NCBI RefSeq assembly: GCF_015500095.1
Contig: NZ_CP062983.1
Coordinates: 1,674,001 to 1,738,000 of the forward strand
Source: Phototrophicus methaneseepsis
GTDB lineage: Bacteria; Chloroflexota; Anaerolineae; Aggregatilineales; Phototrophicaceae
Length of the DNA stretch: 64,000 bases
Direction of reading: 5' to 3'
In this document: positions 53,747 to 62,119 of the stretch, one piece after another
Numbering within the stretch: the first letter of the stretch is position 1
Layout of the letters: every line of letters begins with the position of its first letter
The notes under the pieces: generated by a model
What the model was told of the DNA's origin: nothing
Seen by the model: only the letters and a program-made list of their open reading frames with translations
Databases searched by the model: none
Position numbers and translations under genes: made by a program

Positions 53747-55930
53747 TCAGTCCGCTGTGATAGCTAGCGTGCCCAGGGATAGGCGATAATCCGGCGCATC
53801 AACGGCCAGCCGCTGCCCATCTTCCGTACGATACAGCCCAATATAAACTTCGTATACGCCATGTGCCAATTGCGGCAGCAGGATAGTCTGCTCGAGTGGA
53901 TACCCCGGCATCCAGTTCGAAGTCGGCAGATCAGCAATAGGTGGGCCATCCTGCATAGGGATCATGTCACCAGCTTCATTGACGATATGCACAAACAGAC
54001 TGACGTCCTGGGTAACATCCTGTATTGCTTCCCAGTAGAGTTCGATTGCCTCCTCAGAGAGTGCATAGCCTTTCAGGGCGATTTGCCCGCCGAAGTCGAT
54101 TTCTGTCGTGGGCAGGCCGGGCGCTGCGGGAATGTCCTTTGGATCGTAAACGGCAATCTGTTGTAAGAGCAGGTTCGCCTGCTCGACAGGGCTGGACATG
54201 GGCACGTTATGGATGAGGCCCTGCCGATCAAAGCGATAGACGCCTAAGATCATCTGACCAGCATGCGCTAATGGCACGCCGCGTGGTACGCGCACGCTGA
54301 CGATCTCTCCATGGAGCGTGCCGGGTTCCCAATCGCTCGTATAGAGGGGCGGATAGCTGATGCTGCCAATCGCACGGTCAACAGCAGCATACCGAGTGCC
54401 CTCGTCAATATAAGCCAGGTAGAATTGATACTCTTCTTCAGTTGGCGCAGGGACTTCCCAGAACAACTCAACGGTATAGGCTCGTGTGACGGCGACCCAC
54501 CCCTGAGATGCAGCAGGCCATTGTTCAATGGGCCGCCAACCCACAAGCGTCACCCCATCGAAGGTGGCATTGACGGCGATGGCATCAGCGGGCAGTTCGC
54601 TATAGGTGCGCTTGGGCGGCAGGGGTGGCGCTTCGCCAGCCAGCGCCCATAAGGGGAACAGCACGATCCCCACAGTGATAATAACAGGGAGTGCATATCG
54701 TTTTGCGGTATGCTGCCAATTGATGTGCTGCCAACTAACGGCGAGCTGCACCAAAAAAGCGATGCCAAGCATCATCAAGGGCACAACAGCAGGGTAACGT
54801 GTGCGGCTGTAGCCGTAGGTGACTGTACCGGAAAAAGCCATCCATAAGATGACCAGCCCGAAGTAGACAAACCAGCGCTTATCACGATACCAAAGCATCG
54901 CCAGCCCTAGCAGGCCCGGTATCACCAGCCAGACGAAGTTGAACGGATACAGCACTTGCAACAGGGGCGAAATTGCCGCTGTTTCTGTATAGTCAATATT
55001 ATTGCCCGGTTCTGATGCGCCCCAGAAGAGCGCGAACTTGCGCCCCAGCAGCCCGATAAAGCGTACGGGTGCTACCTCAATATCCCGCCAGAGCGCATTC
55101 CAGAAATTTGTATCGACATTTTCCAGGGCAATATCACTGGCATACAGGCCGCCTGCATCGCGGTTATTCGCCATGTATATTTCTTTAGGGCCAGTTTGTG
55201 CCACCGGGATGAAATCGCCGCCTGTGATGTAATAATTCCACGCGGTGAACGGCGCAATCACAGCAGCCGTCATCACGCCCCACAACAGTACATGCCCTAA
55301 AAAGCGCCGCCAGCCAGGGCGCGACAGCGCCAGCCAGATTAGCCAGATAGCTGCAATAGGTGCGATATTCATCCGGCCAGCAGCCAGGGCCCCGCTCAGC
55401 AAACCCAGTACCACCGTTCGCCACCAACTCAGGCGCTCGCCCTGCCATAATGTGAAGAATCCGATCCAGGCGACCAGCCCAGTCGCCAATGGGGCAATGA
55501 GTAAGGTGGTGCCGTAGAAGATGCTCACCGGGTAGATTGCATAGATCGTCGCTGCCAGCCACCCGCCCCAGAGCCGTCGCGTCATTAGCCACGCCGCCCC
55601 GGCCATAGCGGCACAGGTCAATGCATCCAGCCACACCAGGATGAGCCGCATGCCTACCAGCGATTGATTTGTGAGCGCTAGCAGGCCCGCAAAGACATAA
55701 CTCGGTAGTGGATGGAACCAGTAAGCCTCGTTGGGCCATGACCCATCAAGGAACCCCAGTGCATACTCATAATAACGCGCCTGGTCAGACCCTGGCTCCG
55801 GGATGAAGCGATTCCCCGCAGCCGCACGGTCGAACAACAGCACCGTCCGCAGGGCGAAGGCCACCAGCATAATCAATACCACAATCGTGATCGCGCGGTA
55901 AGTCAGTTTGAAAGGTTGATTGGGTGTCAT
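53747..55930 (-). CDS. GT39-like polytopic membrane glycosyltransferase
   Basis: A 727-residue membrane protein. The first helix follows MTPNQPFKLTYRAITIVVLI, and an extracytoplasmic loop with acidic residues (EPGSDQARYYEYA) occupies the place of the catalytic Asp/Glu of ArnT/PMT-type GT39 transferases. About 10-12 hydrophobic segments span residues 12-430. The C-terminal 290 residues are soluble and strand-rich (VTLVGWRPIEQWPA, YALSEEAIELYWEA), probably external. It would move a sugar from polyprenyl phosphate onto a surface glycan or protein. The ATG at 55930 is chosen over a TTG at 55939, since neither has a strong ribosome site. Confidence 0.8.
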   Translation of the reverse strand: MTPNQPFKLTYRAITIVVLIMLVAFALRTVLLFDRAAAGNRFIPEPGSDQARYYEYALGFLDGSWPNEAYWFHPLPSYVFAGLLALTNQSLVGMRLILVWLDALTCAAMAGAAWLMTRRLWGGWLAATIYAIYPVSIFYGTTLLIAPLATGLVAWIGFFTLWQGERLSWWRTVVLGLLSGALAAGRMNIAPIAAIWLIWLALSRPGWRRFLGHVLLWGVMTAAVIAPFTAWNYYITGGDFIPVAQTGPKEIYMANNRDAGGLYASDIALENVDTNFWNALWRDIEVAPVRFIGLLGRKFALFWGASEPGNNIDYTETAAISPLLQVLYPFNFVWLVIPGLLGLAMLWYRDKRWFVYFGLVILWMAFSGTVTYGYSRTRYPAVVPLMMLGIAFLVQLAVSWQHINWQHTAKRYALPVIITVGIVLFPLWALAGEAPPLPPKRTYSELPADAIAVNATFDGVTLVGWRPIEQWPAASQGWVAVTRAYTVELFWEVPAPTEEEYQFYLAYIDEGTRYAAVDRAIGSISYPPLYTSDWEPGTLHGEIVSVRVPRGVPLAHAGQMILGVYRFDRQGLIHNVPMSSPVEQANLLLQQIAVYDPKDIPAAPGLPTTEIDFGGQIALKGYALSEEAIELYWEAIQDVTQDVSLFVHIVNEAGDMIPMQDGPPIADLPTSNWMPGYPLEQTILLPQLAHGVYEVYIGLYRTEDGQRLAVDAPDYRLSLGTLAITAD

Positions 55931-56094
55931 GGCAGTCAATCGTTTGGGTTCAATTCATGGCAATTTGTCGTTACCGTTTGCGATTATAGCGGCCTACATC
56001 ACAGGTAAGAAGTCTATAAGTGCCTCATGCGCAAGGTAAGGAGCGATGCTGTCTGTACATCTAGTCTATAGAGCGTATTAGAGGAGACGCCATC

Positions 56095-56337
56095 ATGGAA
56101 AAAACATCTGATCAGCTTATGAATCGCATTCACAGTCTCTCAAACGAACGGCTGAACCTGTATCGTAAAGCCGGGGAATCCCGCCTTGATCAGAAGCAGA
56201 TTCAGCATATTCATGATCTGACTGGTCAGCTTGCCGTTACCTGGGATGAATATCGCCGCGAACTCGCGTCTGAGCAGACGCCTCGTCGCCCTGTGGCATT
56301 CCCCAATGCCAACGTCAAACAGCAGCAGGCCGCCTAA
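56095..56337 (+). CDS. small helical protein (DUF2630-like)
   Basis: An 80-residue protein predicted to be two helices: LMNRIHSLSNERLNLYRKAG and QIQHIHDLTGQLAVTWDEYR. Its length and the pattern of the second helix resemble DUF2630 proteins of unknown function. GAGGAG precedes the ATG, and a strong terminator follows, so it is a monocistronic gene. No catalytic motif is visible; it may bind other proteins. Confidence 0.78.
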   Translation: MEKTSDQLMNRIHSLSNERLNLYRKAGESRLDQKQIQHIHDLTGQLAVTWDEYRRELASEQTPRRPVAFPNANVKQQQAA

Positions 56338-56369
56338 ATACGCCGACCTGACCCATAAATAAGCCTAAG

Positions 56370-56396
56370 AAGCCGGGTGCCTTGCCCGGCTTTTTG
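56370..56396 (+). terminator. terminator of the small DUF2630-like gene
   Basis: An 8-bp stem AAGCCGGG/CCCGGCTT (56370-56377, 56385-56392) with a 7-base loop continues into TTTTTGTTTA. Confidence 0.9.
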
Positions 56397-56542
56397 TTTA
56401 CAACATCACCTACTCTGAGCTGATGCATCAAACTGGTGAAGAATGGATATTGTTGGCTGTCATGTTTTGGGGTGTCCTGTGATACTATAGGCGCATTACG
56501 ATCCTTAAAGTTAAATTTTACCAGCTTAGGCTTGCCCCGCTT

Positions 56543-57139
56543 ATGTCTGACATAGATGCCAAACCAAGCGATGCCCAGACACGTGTTCTCGACGCTGCCG
56601 AACTTCTTTTTATGCAGCATGGTTATGCTGCTGTGAAGCTGCGACATATTGCGAATGAATTGGATATCAAACAGGCCTCCTTGTATTATCATGCCCCCGG
56701 CGGCAAAGAAGAACTCTATGCTAAGGTCGTGGAGCGCTCTCTTAATCGTCATAAGGCCGGGCTTGAACAAGCGATTGACTCTGCCGGGGATGATTATGAA
56801 ACCCAGTTGCAGGCTGCCGCTCGTTGGATCCTCAGCCAGCCTGCTATGAATCTCTTGCGTATGTTGTCGTCGGATTTGCCAGCGCTCTCTGAGCCAGTGG
56901 GTAAGCGCCTGTTCGATTTGTCTTACTGGACGCTGTTGCATCCGGTCGAGGGTATCTTTGAACGAGCGGAAAAATCGGGCCAGATTTGGACGCCCCACAA
57001 TACCTTATTGGCGGGGGCGTTTTTGTCACTTATCCAGAGCATTCAACATGTTGACGAACGCATGACAGTTCGCAGCAAAGATAGTATGGCCGATGATATG
57101 ATCCGCGTCATTCTGGATGGCCTGCGTTATCGTCCCTAA
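56543..57139 (+). CDS. TetR family transcriptional regulator
   Basis: A 198-residue repressor. The N-terminal helix-turn-helix reads RVLDAAELLFMQHGYAAVKL then IANELDIKQASLYYHAPGG, the standard TetR pattern. The rest is an all-helical ligand and dimer domain. The methyltransferase gene starts 32 bases downstream on the same strand, but whether this regulator controls it is not shown by any operator I can see. The effector is unknown. Confidence 0.92.
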   Translation: MSDIDAKPSDAQTRVLDAAELLFMQHGYAAVKLRHIANELDIKQASLYYHAPGGKEELYAKVVERSLNRHKAGLEQAIDSAGDDYETQLQAAARWILSQPAMNLLRMLSSDLPALSEPVGKRLFDLSYWTLLHPVEGIFERAEKSGQIWTPHNTLLAGAFLSLIQSIQHVDERMTVRSKDSMADDMIRVILDGLRYRP

Positions 57140-57171
57140 TTGTCCCTAATAGTAGAATTGCTGGTTAGCTT

Positions 57172-57879
57172 ATGAACCCACAGACAATTTCGCGTTTGAA
57201 TGAAGTTAATCGGCAATTTTACGAGACAACCGCTACCGACTTTGACGCAACTCGTGGGCGTGCATGGTCTGGCTGGTCCGAAGTCCTCCCCCTTTTGCCA
57301 GAATCATTAGATGTGCTCGATGTAGGGTGTGGGAATGGTCGCTTTGGCCTTTTTTTATCCTCACAGCGGGTACAGCCCTTTACCTATCATGGCCTGGATA
57401 ACAATCAGGCATTATTGGATTATGCTCAGGCTGCACTGGAGCCAGTCACCCATATCAAAGCCACGCTGACACTGAGGGATGTCGTCCTAACGCCGCCTGA
57501 CAGGGGTACTTATTCCTTGGTGGTGCTCTTTGGGGTCATTCATCATATCCCAGGTGCTGAAAATCGGATGCGCTTTATGGAACTGCTCTCGCGTCGTGTT
57601 GCCAGGGGCGGCCTGTTGGTCTTTGCGAGCTGGCGTTTTTATGAATATGAGCGTTTTAAAGGACGCATCGTACCCTGGCCGGAAGATTTAGACGTCGAAG
57701 CAAATGATTTTCTGCTGGATTGGCGGCGGGGAGAGCGGGCTTTGCGTTATTGTCATTATGTGGATGACGCCGAGCAGCGTAAACTCATCGACGCAACAGG
57801 CTTCACGGAAGTGACAACCTATCGCGCCGATGGTTTTACAGGGGATGTCAACTGTTATAGCATTCTTCGCCGGGAATAA
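57172..57879 (+). CDS. class I SAM-dependent methyltransferase
   Basis: A 235-residue methyltransferase. The SAM-binding motif I is LDVLDVGCGNGRFGLFL, followed by the acidic end of strand 2 in YHGLDNNQ and motif-like VVLFGVIHHIPG. The start NEVNRQFYETTATDFDATRG and ARGGLLVFASWRFYEYERF recall Trm9/ABH8-like tRNA-wobble methyltransferases, but small-molecule methyltransferases share these. There is no signal peptide. It follows the TetR gene. Confidence 0.9.
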   Translation: MNPQTISRLNEVNRQFYETTATDFDATRGRAWSGWSEVLPLLPESLDVLDVGCGNGRFGLFLSSQRVQPFTYHGLDNNQALLDYAQAALEPVTHIKATLTLRDVVLTPPDRGTYSLVVLFGVIHHIPGAENRMRFMELLSRRVARGGLLVFASWRFYEYERFKGRIVPWPEDLDVEANDFLLDWRRGERALRYCHYVDDAEQRKLIDATGFTEVTTYRADGFTGDVNCYSILRRE

Positions 57880-57921
57880 ACTTGAGAGGAAAGCTTCAGG
57901 CCGATGCACTTAAAAGCACCC

Positions 57922-58251
57922 TTATTCGTCCGTTGTGTCATTCTCAATGAAGTTTTTCAGCCGTAGCAGGCGTTCATCCCAGATGGCTTCCAGTTCCCGC
58001 ACCCATAGTTGCAACTCACTGAGCGGCTCCGGCGTCAGCGTGTAGCGTTTTTCTCGCCCCTTTTGATGCACTGCCACAAGTCCGGCTTCCTCCAGGATAT
58101 TGAGATGCTTAAGGATACCCTGCCGTGTAATCGGGTACTCCTGGGCAAATTGCGTCGCTGTTTTGGGGCTACTCTTCGCCAGGTTCATCAGCAGTTGACG
58201 CCGCATAGGGTCCGCCAACGCAGTGAAAATGGGTTGTTCTGTCGTATTCAT
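57922..58251 (-). CDS. ArsR family transcriptional regulator
   Basis: A 109-residue winged-helix regulator: ALADPMRRQLLMNLAKSSPK, then TATQFAQEYPITRQGILKHL, then LVAVHQKGREKRYTL. No Cys pair for arsenic or cadmium is present, so it is of the non-metal ArsR type common beside SRPBCC genes. Its start overlaps the stop of the preceding SRPBCC gene by 4 bases, and the operator at 59206-59225 fits autoregulation of the three-gene operon. Confidence 0.92.
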   Translation of the reverse strand: MNTTEQPIFTALADPMRRQLLMNLAKSSPKTATQFAQEYPITRQGILKHLNILEEAGLVAVHQKGREKRYTLTPEPLSELQLWVRELEAIWDERLLRLKNFIENDTTDE

Positions 58252-58682
58252 GTTTTTTCTTGCTCAAGCAATGCTTTCAAGCTCGTTAGGACCGTCTTGT
58301 AACCGTTGCCAGTCCGTTCAATTTGCTCCTGGCGATCATCGTCTGGCAGCGCCTCAAAGCCAGTTTCCTGTACCGTGACCAGCGTCCCGCCGTTTTCTTC
58401 TGTCAGCAGATAAATCGTCCGCTGCTGGATAGAATGATACTGATCTTGTGGCGGCCATAAGATGACGAATTGTCGCGGTGGATCAACGACGTCTATTGTA
58501 GCAATCATGGGGTCGTTGGGGTCACCAAATTGGATTGTCGCACCGACTTCCAGGCTGCTGAATTCCCAATGATCGCCGCCCCACCACTGCCGGATTTCTG
58601 CCACATCAGTGATGGCTCGCCAGACGCGTTCTTGGGGTGCATCAATCCAGATGCTGCGCTCAACAATAATGGGCTGTTCCAT
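58248..58682 (-). CDS. SRPBCC (AHSA1-like) family protein, second copy
   Basis: A 144-residue START-like domain protein. It begins IVERSIWIDAPQERVWRAIT and has WWGGDHWEF and GGTLVTVQETGFEAL, as in the AHSA1/Aha1-C type that usually accompanies ArsR regulators. Such proteins have a hydrophobic pocket; the ligand and role are unknown. It lies 12 bases after the first SRPBCC gene. Confidence 0.9.
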   Translation of the reverse strand: MEQPIIVERSIWIDAPQERVWRAITDVAEIRQWWGGDHWEFSSLEVGATIQFGDPNDPMIATIDVVDPPRQFVILWPPQDQYHSIQQRTIYLLTEENGGTLVTVQETGFEALPDDDRQEQIERTGNGYKTVLTSLKALLEQEKT

Positions 58683-58694
58683 GGTCTTCTACTC

Positions 58695-59156
58695 CTAAAA
58701 ACCCCCTGGTGTTGGCAGTTCATAACCTTCAATGTGCGCTTTGATATTTTCCATCATCGCCGTAAAGCCGGTTCCGTTCTGCTGCATCTTCTCCTTGCGC
58801 ACATCTGCCGGGTCCGCTTCATAACCTGCATGGATCAGTGTCAGCCGCGTCCCGCCATTTTCTGATGCGAGCTTCCAGGTGGTGGTGTAAGGTATCTCTG
58901 GGGGTTCGGCTACTGTCCGTGTGATGAGTTCATGGGGCGGGGTGTAAACCTCGACAATCTGTGTATACAGCTCAGCACCTGTCTCTGGGTCTTCCACATA
59001 AAGCCGGGTGCCAACGCCTTCTCCTGATGTTTTGAAGGTTACCCCAGGTGCAAACCATTTCCCGATCTGGACCGGGTCGGTGATCGCATCCCAGACGCGT
59101 TCCTGCGGTGCATCAATCCAGATGTCCCGCTCAATGCCTATTTTTTCCATAGCCAT
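58695..59156 (-). CDS. SRPBCC (AHSA1-like) family protein, first copy
   Basis: A 153-residue paralogue of the next gene (IERDIWIDAPQERVWDAITD, KWFAPGVTF, GGTRLTLIHAGYEAD). It is the first gene of the ArsR operon. The start is not fully certain: ATG 59156 and ATG 59150 both fit; I took the first because AGAAAGAG lies close upstream. It probably binds a small hydrophobic molecule in the START-like cavity. Confidence 0.9.
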   Translation of the reverse strand: MAMEKIGIERDIWIDAPQERVWDAITDPVQIGKWFAPGVTFKTSGEGVGTRLYVEDPETGAELYTQIVEVYTPPHELITRTVAEPPEIPYTTTWKLASENGGTRLTLIHAGYEADPADVRKEKMQQNGTGFTAMMENIKAHIEGYELPTPGGF

Positions 59157-59205
59157 GCTCTTTCTCACTATGCCGACGTTTTGTAAAAGTGTGCCCTAAC
59201 TTAAA

Positions 59206-59225
59206 ATGCAACCAATCAGTTGCAT
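59206..59225. promoter_or_regulatory. ArsR-type operator
   Basis: ATGCAAC-CAATCA-GTTGCAT is a perfect 7-bp inverted repeat with a 6-base spacer, 50 bases upstream of the SRPBCC-ArsR operon and beside the AT-rich ATATATAATATTA that would hold its -10. The TGCAAC/GTTGCA form is what I expect for ArsR-SRPBCC operators. A nearby ATGCAAGT half-site lies about 25 bases on. Confidence 0.65.
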
Positions 59226-59358
59226 ATATAATATTAGAAAGTGTGTTCTAATGCAAGTAAACTGGTAAATTTCGGTTAGATGCACGCGCCGTGTTCGTGT
59301 ACAATGGTTTATGACAGTTAATCATTCGCAATTGTAAGTTCACTTCAGGGAACAAAGC

Positions 59359-60231
59359 GTGCCAATTCACTATATCGAAGGCGACTTGCTGGAAAACGAA
59401 CACAAAGCGCGGGCCTTTGCGATTGAGAGCAACACAGAAGGCCTCATGAATACCCAGGTGAGTGTGCAGTTCCGCACTCGTTATCCCCGCCTGTACGAAA
59501 GTTACCGCAACATCTGCCAGACAGAGCCGCCGCAGTTCCACGCGGGTGATGTCTTTGTCTGGGAAGATCACACGGGTCAGGTGGTGTATAACCTGGCTGT
59601 TTACGCGAATCCGTATCTCACCCTGGCTGAGCGCGAATCGATCCGGCAATCCTTCGCAGAGCTGCGCCGCCTGGCTGAAGAAAGACAAATTGATAGCATC
59701 GCCATGCCGCCTATCGCGGCGGGTGTCGGTGGTTTGAATTGGCGAGGGGCGAAGCGTGCCCTGGAAGAAACCTTCGAAGGCTTCGCAGGCGATGTCTACG
59801 TTTATATGAAGAACAAATCGCCAGAGCGCGACCTGAGCGCGATCCAATCCAAGATTGACGAAGAGAGCCAGAGCCGTGGTTCTCGCAGCAGCAACCGCGA
59901 TGATGACGAAGAACAAAACAGCAACAATCGTCGTCGCCGTAATCGTCGTCGTCGTTCTGGACGGAATCGCAATCGCAATAAAGGTGATGACTCATCCAAC
60001 AATCAGGCCGCCGCTAGCTCTGAGAGCAGCCAGCAAAGCAGCAATCAGGGCGATAACAGCGATAGCAAACAGAACAACAATAATCAGCAAAAGAATGAAG
60101 GTGGCTCCGGCCGCAGCCGTAACCGTCGTGGTCGTCGTGGCCGTGGTCGTCGTGGTGGCCGCAACCGTAACCGCAACAAAGATGGCAATAACAACAGCGG
60201 TGGTTCTGGCGGCAGCAACCAGAACGATTAG
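59359..60231 (+). CDS. macro-domain protein with Arg/Asn/Gly-rich disordered tail
   Basis: A 290-residue protein. Residues 1-150 form a macro (ADP-ribose-binding) domain: MPIHYIEGDLLE, AFAIESNTEGLM, then AMPPIAAGVGGLNWRGAKRAL in the place of the phosphate loop. Residues 155-290 are disordered, with blocks such as NRRRRNRRRR, SGRNRNRNKG and RNRRGRRGRGRRGGRNRN, separated by Ser/Asn/Gln stretches. Such tails bind RNA or other nucleic acids. It could remove or read ADP-ribose on RNA or protein. GTG at 59359 is the start. No partner ADP-ribosyltransferase is adjacent, so it is not an obvious toxin-antitoxin pair. Confidence 0.85.
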   Translation: MPIHYIEGDLLENEHKARAFAIESNTEGLMNTQVSVQFRTRYPRLYESYRNICQTEPPQFHAGDVFVWEDHTGQVVYNLAVYANPYLTLAERESIRQSFAELRRLAEERQIDSIAMPPIAAGVGGLNWRGAKRALEETFEGFAGDVYVYMKNKSPERDLSAIQSKIDEESQSRGSRSSNRDDDEEQNSNNRRRRNRRRRSGRNRNRNKGDDSSNNQAAASSESSQQSSNQGDNSDSKQNNNNQQKNEGGSGRSRNRRGRRGRGRRGGRNRNRNKDGNNNSGGSGGSNQND

Positions 60232-60261
60232 CTTTCCTACATTTTCGTACAGTAAGCTCAC

Positions 60262-60290
60262 AAGGCCGGTATGCATCGGCCTTTTGCTTT
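60262..60290 (+). terminator. terminator of the macro-domain gene
   Basis: A 7-bp stem AAGGCCG/CGGCCTT (60262-60268, 60277-60283) with an 8-base loop continues into TTGCTTTA. Confidence 0.75.
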
Positions 60291-60400
60291 AATGATCGCT
60301 ACTATAGCGATTTTTACAGTGAGGTTTTTAAATAGTGGCGTTTTTAAGGCGTTTTTACAGTGAAGAAAAGAATGGGCGAGATGGTCCCAGGAAGGTTGCC

Positions 60401-60441
60401 TAAAAGCAAACGCGGCGTCCATTGTTTTATGAACGCCGCGT
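60401..60441 (-). terminator. terminator of the hypothetical gene at 60477
   Basis: ACGCGGCGT (60410-60418) pairs perfectly with ACGCCGCGT (60433-60441); on the minus strand the hairpin is followed by TTGCTTTTAGG. It lies 36 bases past the stop codon. Confidence 0.75.
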
Positions 60442-60476
60442 CTAACTTGGAAGATCGTCGCTATTGCGGAGAGCCA

Positions 60477-60911
60477 CTAGCTTGCCTCGCGGTGGGTGAA
60501 CGCAGCTTCGCGCGCCATTTCACGCGCATTCGGGTGCAGCATGCCAGCAATCGACTTCTGGATCGGCAGCAGGGATTGCGTCTCACGCGGGTTGGTTTCT
60601 TCAATATAACCCGCACGGCTGACCAGATTGCAAGCATCCATCACCAGTTCATTAACGATGGCGCTATCAATCACATCATGGCGTGACCACCAATTGCCAA
60701 AACGATGATAGGCAACATCCAATGCTTCCGGGCTCAGCATACCAGCGATCAATGCCTGCTGAGAGAGAATTTCTTCATACAATGAGACAGCATCTTGCGG
60801 GCTGTCGGGCTTTACCACGTAGTTGCGGCCGTATTTTGCTTGAAAGCGGGCAGCCAACTCAGCGAGGTGGACAACGTTGATGGCGATTTGTCTTGCCTGA
60901 ACAATAGACAT
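60477..60911 (-). CDS. hypothetical helical protein
   Basis: A 144-residue protein I do not recognise. It is predicted to be mostly helical (IAINVVHLAELAARFQAKYG, QDAVSLYEEILSQQALIAGM, NWWSRHDVIDSAIVNELVMD), with two Cys absent or scattered and no membrane segment. An AGGAGGGGC ribosome site lies just before the ATG, so translation is strong. Four TTTAAG-like repeats lie within 50 bases upstream, and a terminator closes the unit. It is a single-gene transcript next to the macro-domain gene. Confidence 0.8.
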   Translation of the reverse strand: MSIVQARQIAINVVHLAELAARFQAKYGRNYVVKPDSPQDAVSLYEEILSQQALIAGMLSPEALDVAYHRFGNWWSRHDVIDSAIVNELVMDACNLVSRAGYIEETNPRETQSLLPIQKSIAGMLHPNAREMAREAAFTHREAS

Positions 60912-61262
60912 TTGCCCCTCCTTTAAGTATTTTAAGATTATGTTAAGTAGTTTAAGGATGTTTTATGGCAAAGTCAAGCAGCCAATATAAAAGACTGCTA
61001 AAAAAATGAAAATCATTGCAATTCAAAGTGATTTTTATAACGTCTTTGGATACGCTCCCCCCATGTCTTCATAGTGCCAACGTCATAAAGAGGATTTTGA
61101 TTCAACCAATTTGAAACCAACTTGATAGGAAGTCATATACTGAATAAGTAGACATACGTGCTTTTTTTAGGTAGAAATGTTGTGTAATGTCGTTATGGCA
61201 AAACTATACAGATGTCAACGCACAGTGCATTGAAGCTGTGCTATAGTGAGGTTGCTTGGCAC
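60912..61262. other. 350-base divergent intergenic region
   Basis: The first 50 bases hold the TTTAAG repeats of the minus-strand gene. The rest is AT-rich and contains the promoter of the FHA gene; no clear -35/-10 or further structure stands out. Confidence 0.45.
60923..60957. repeat. tandem TTTAAG-type direct repeats upstream of the hypothetical gene
   Basis: TTTAAGTATTTTAAG (60923-60937) and GTTAAGTAGTTTAAG (60943-60957) are 15-base units matching at 13 positions and 20 bases apart. Each holds two TTAAG copies 9 bases apart. Direct repeats with about two helical turns between units suit a PhoB/OmpR-type response regulator. They begin 12 bases before the ATG of the minus-strand gene. Confidence 0.55.
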
Positions 61263-61709
61263 ATGAGAGAGGGTAAGAAAGCACGTACCATGCTCAATGA
61301 AAACCAAATGGACGCGCTTGTTCCATATAAAAAAGTAACCAGATCCGGCCCACAGCACTTACCACAGCGTCTGCGGTTTTGGATTGAAACACGCGATAAC
61401 CAGATCGAACTGGCCTTACGGGACCAACTCGTCATCGGGCGGCGTAGTTCCGCTGCTGAAGTCGATGTTGACCTGACACCCTATGAGGCCTTCGAAAAGG
61501 GGATTTCTCGCTGCCATGCGCGTATTGAAGTCTCCGGGGATCGTGTTATGCTGCGCGATATGCATAGCATCAATGGAACCCGGCTCAATGGCGAAAAACT
61601 CACCGCCGAGCATGTCTATGAACTGCATGATGGGGATATCATCCAACTGGGTATGTTGCTCGTGCGCATCTTTTTTGTCGCGGTCCAGACGACAGACCTC
61701 TCCATATAA
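61263..61709 (+). CDS. FHA domain protein 1
   Basis: A 148-residue protein ending in a forkhead-associated domain (45-140) that binds phosphothreonine. Seen are VIGRRSS with the conserved Gly-Arg, SRCHARIEV with Ser/His, and HSINGTRLNGEKL with the Asn-Gly pair. The N-terminal 40 residues are polar. I chose ATG 61263 because it gives the same length (148) as its two neighbours; ATGs at 61212 and 61290 are alternatives and none has a strong ribosome site. There is no membrane segment. Confidence 0.85.
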   Translation: MREGKKARTMLNENQMDALVPYKKVTRSGPQHLPQRLRFWIETRDNQIELALRDQLVIGRRSSAAEVDVDLTPYEAFEKGISRCHARIEVSGDRVMLRDMHSINGTRLNGEKLTAEHVYELHDGDIIQLGMLLVRIFFVAVQTTDLSI

Positions 61710-62119
61710 ATATCCACTAGGTGCAAGTTACCCACTGTCAGATACGATTTTGGCCACAAAAAGAGAATTGGTGCTGATAAAACAGCAATTAACCACTGAT
61801 TTTTATGCTGGTGTAAGGCTGAATCTCTAATATTTAGACAGTGACCAATCACTTTACTATTTCTTGACAACTTCCTATAATCCGAACTCGCTGCGAAGAA
61901 TTTATGCAGTGCTATACGGTGCGAGGTCCATCACGTTTTTATCGATGGAATGTTAATGGTGTCATTTATAGTGAAACAATAGCTGTAACACACCTTACAA
62001 TTTAGTTCTTTAGGGTTGAAATAGGCCCACAGTACTACCTTCTGCGCCAAAATGCGGCGTTACAATGAAATTGTATGAAGTCGTTCATAACGACTGATAA
62101 TTTGTTAAGGGAGTGATGC
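61710..62119. other. 410-base intergenic region between FHA genes 1 and 2
   Basis: No gene is credible. The last 60 bases hold the palindromes at 62061-62095. The rest is AT-rich without a strong terminator, so FHA gene 1 has no evident end signal. Confidence 0.45.
62061..62095. promoter_or_regulatory. two adjacent palindromes upstream of FHA gene 2
   Basis: TACAAT-GAA-ATTGTA (62061-62075) and AGTCGTT-CAT-AACGACT (62079-62095) are perfect inverted repeats that end 24 bases before the ATG. The first holds a TACAAT -10-like hexamer. They may be operators or form a hairpin at the mRNA start. Confidence 0.5.

Noticed and set aside
59359-60231. DarTG-like toxin-antitoxin pair
   Set aside because: Only the macro domain is present; neighbouring genes are an SRPBCC operon and an unrelated helical protein, with no ADP-ribosyltransferase.
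59855-60292. Val/Ala-rich and Ile/Val-rich frames inside the macro-protein tail
   Set aside because: They arise from the repetitive Arg/Asn codons of the macro-protein gene read in other frames.
61864-61881. TTGACA followed by TATAAT
   Set aside because: Only 6 bases separate the two hexamers, which is not a usable promoter spacing.
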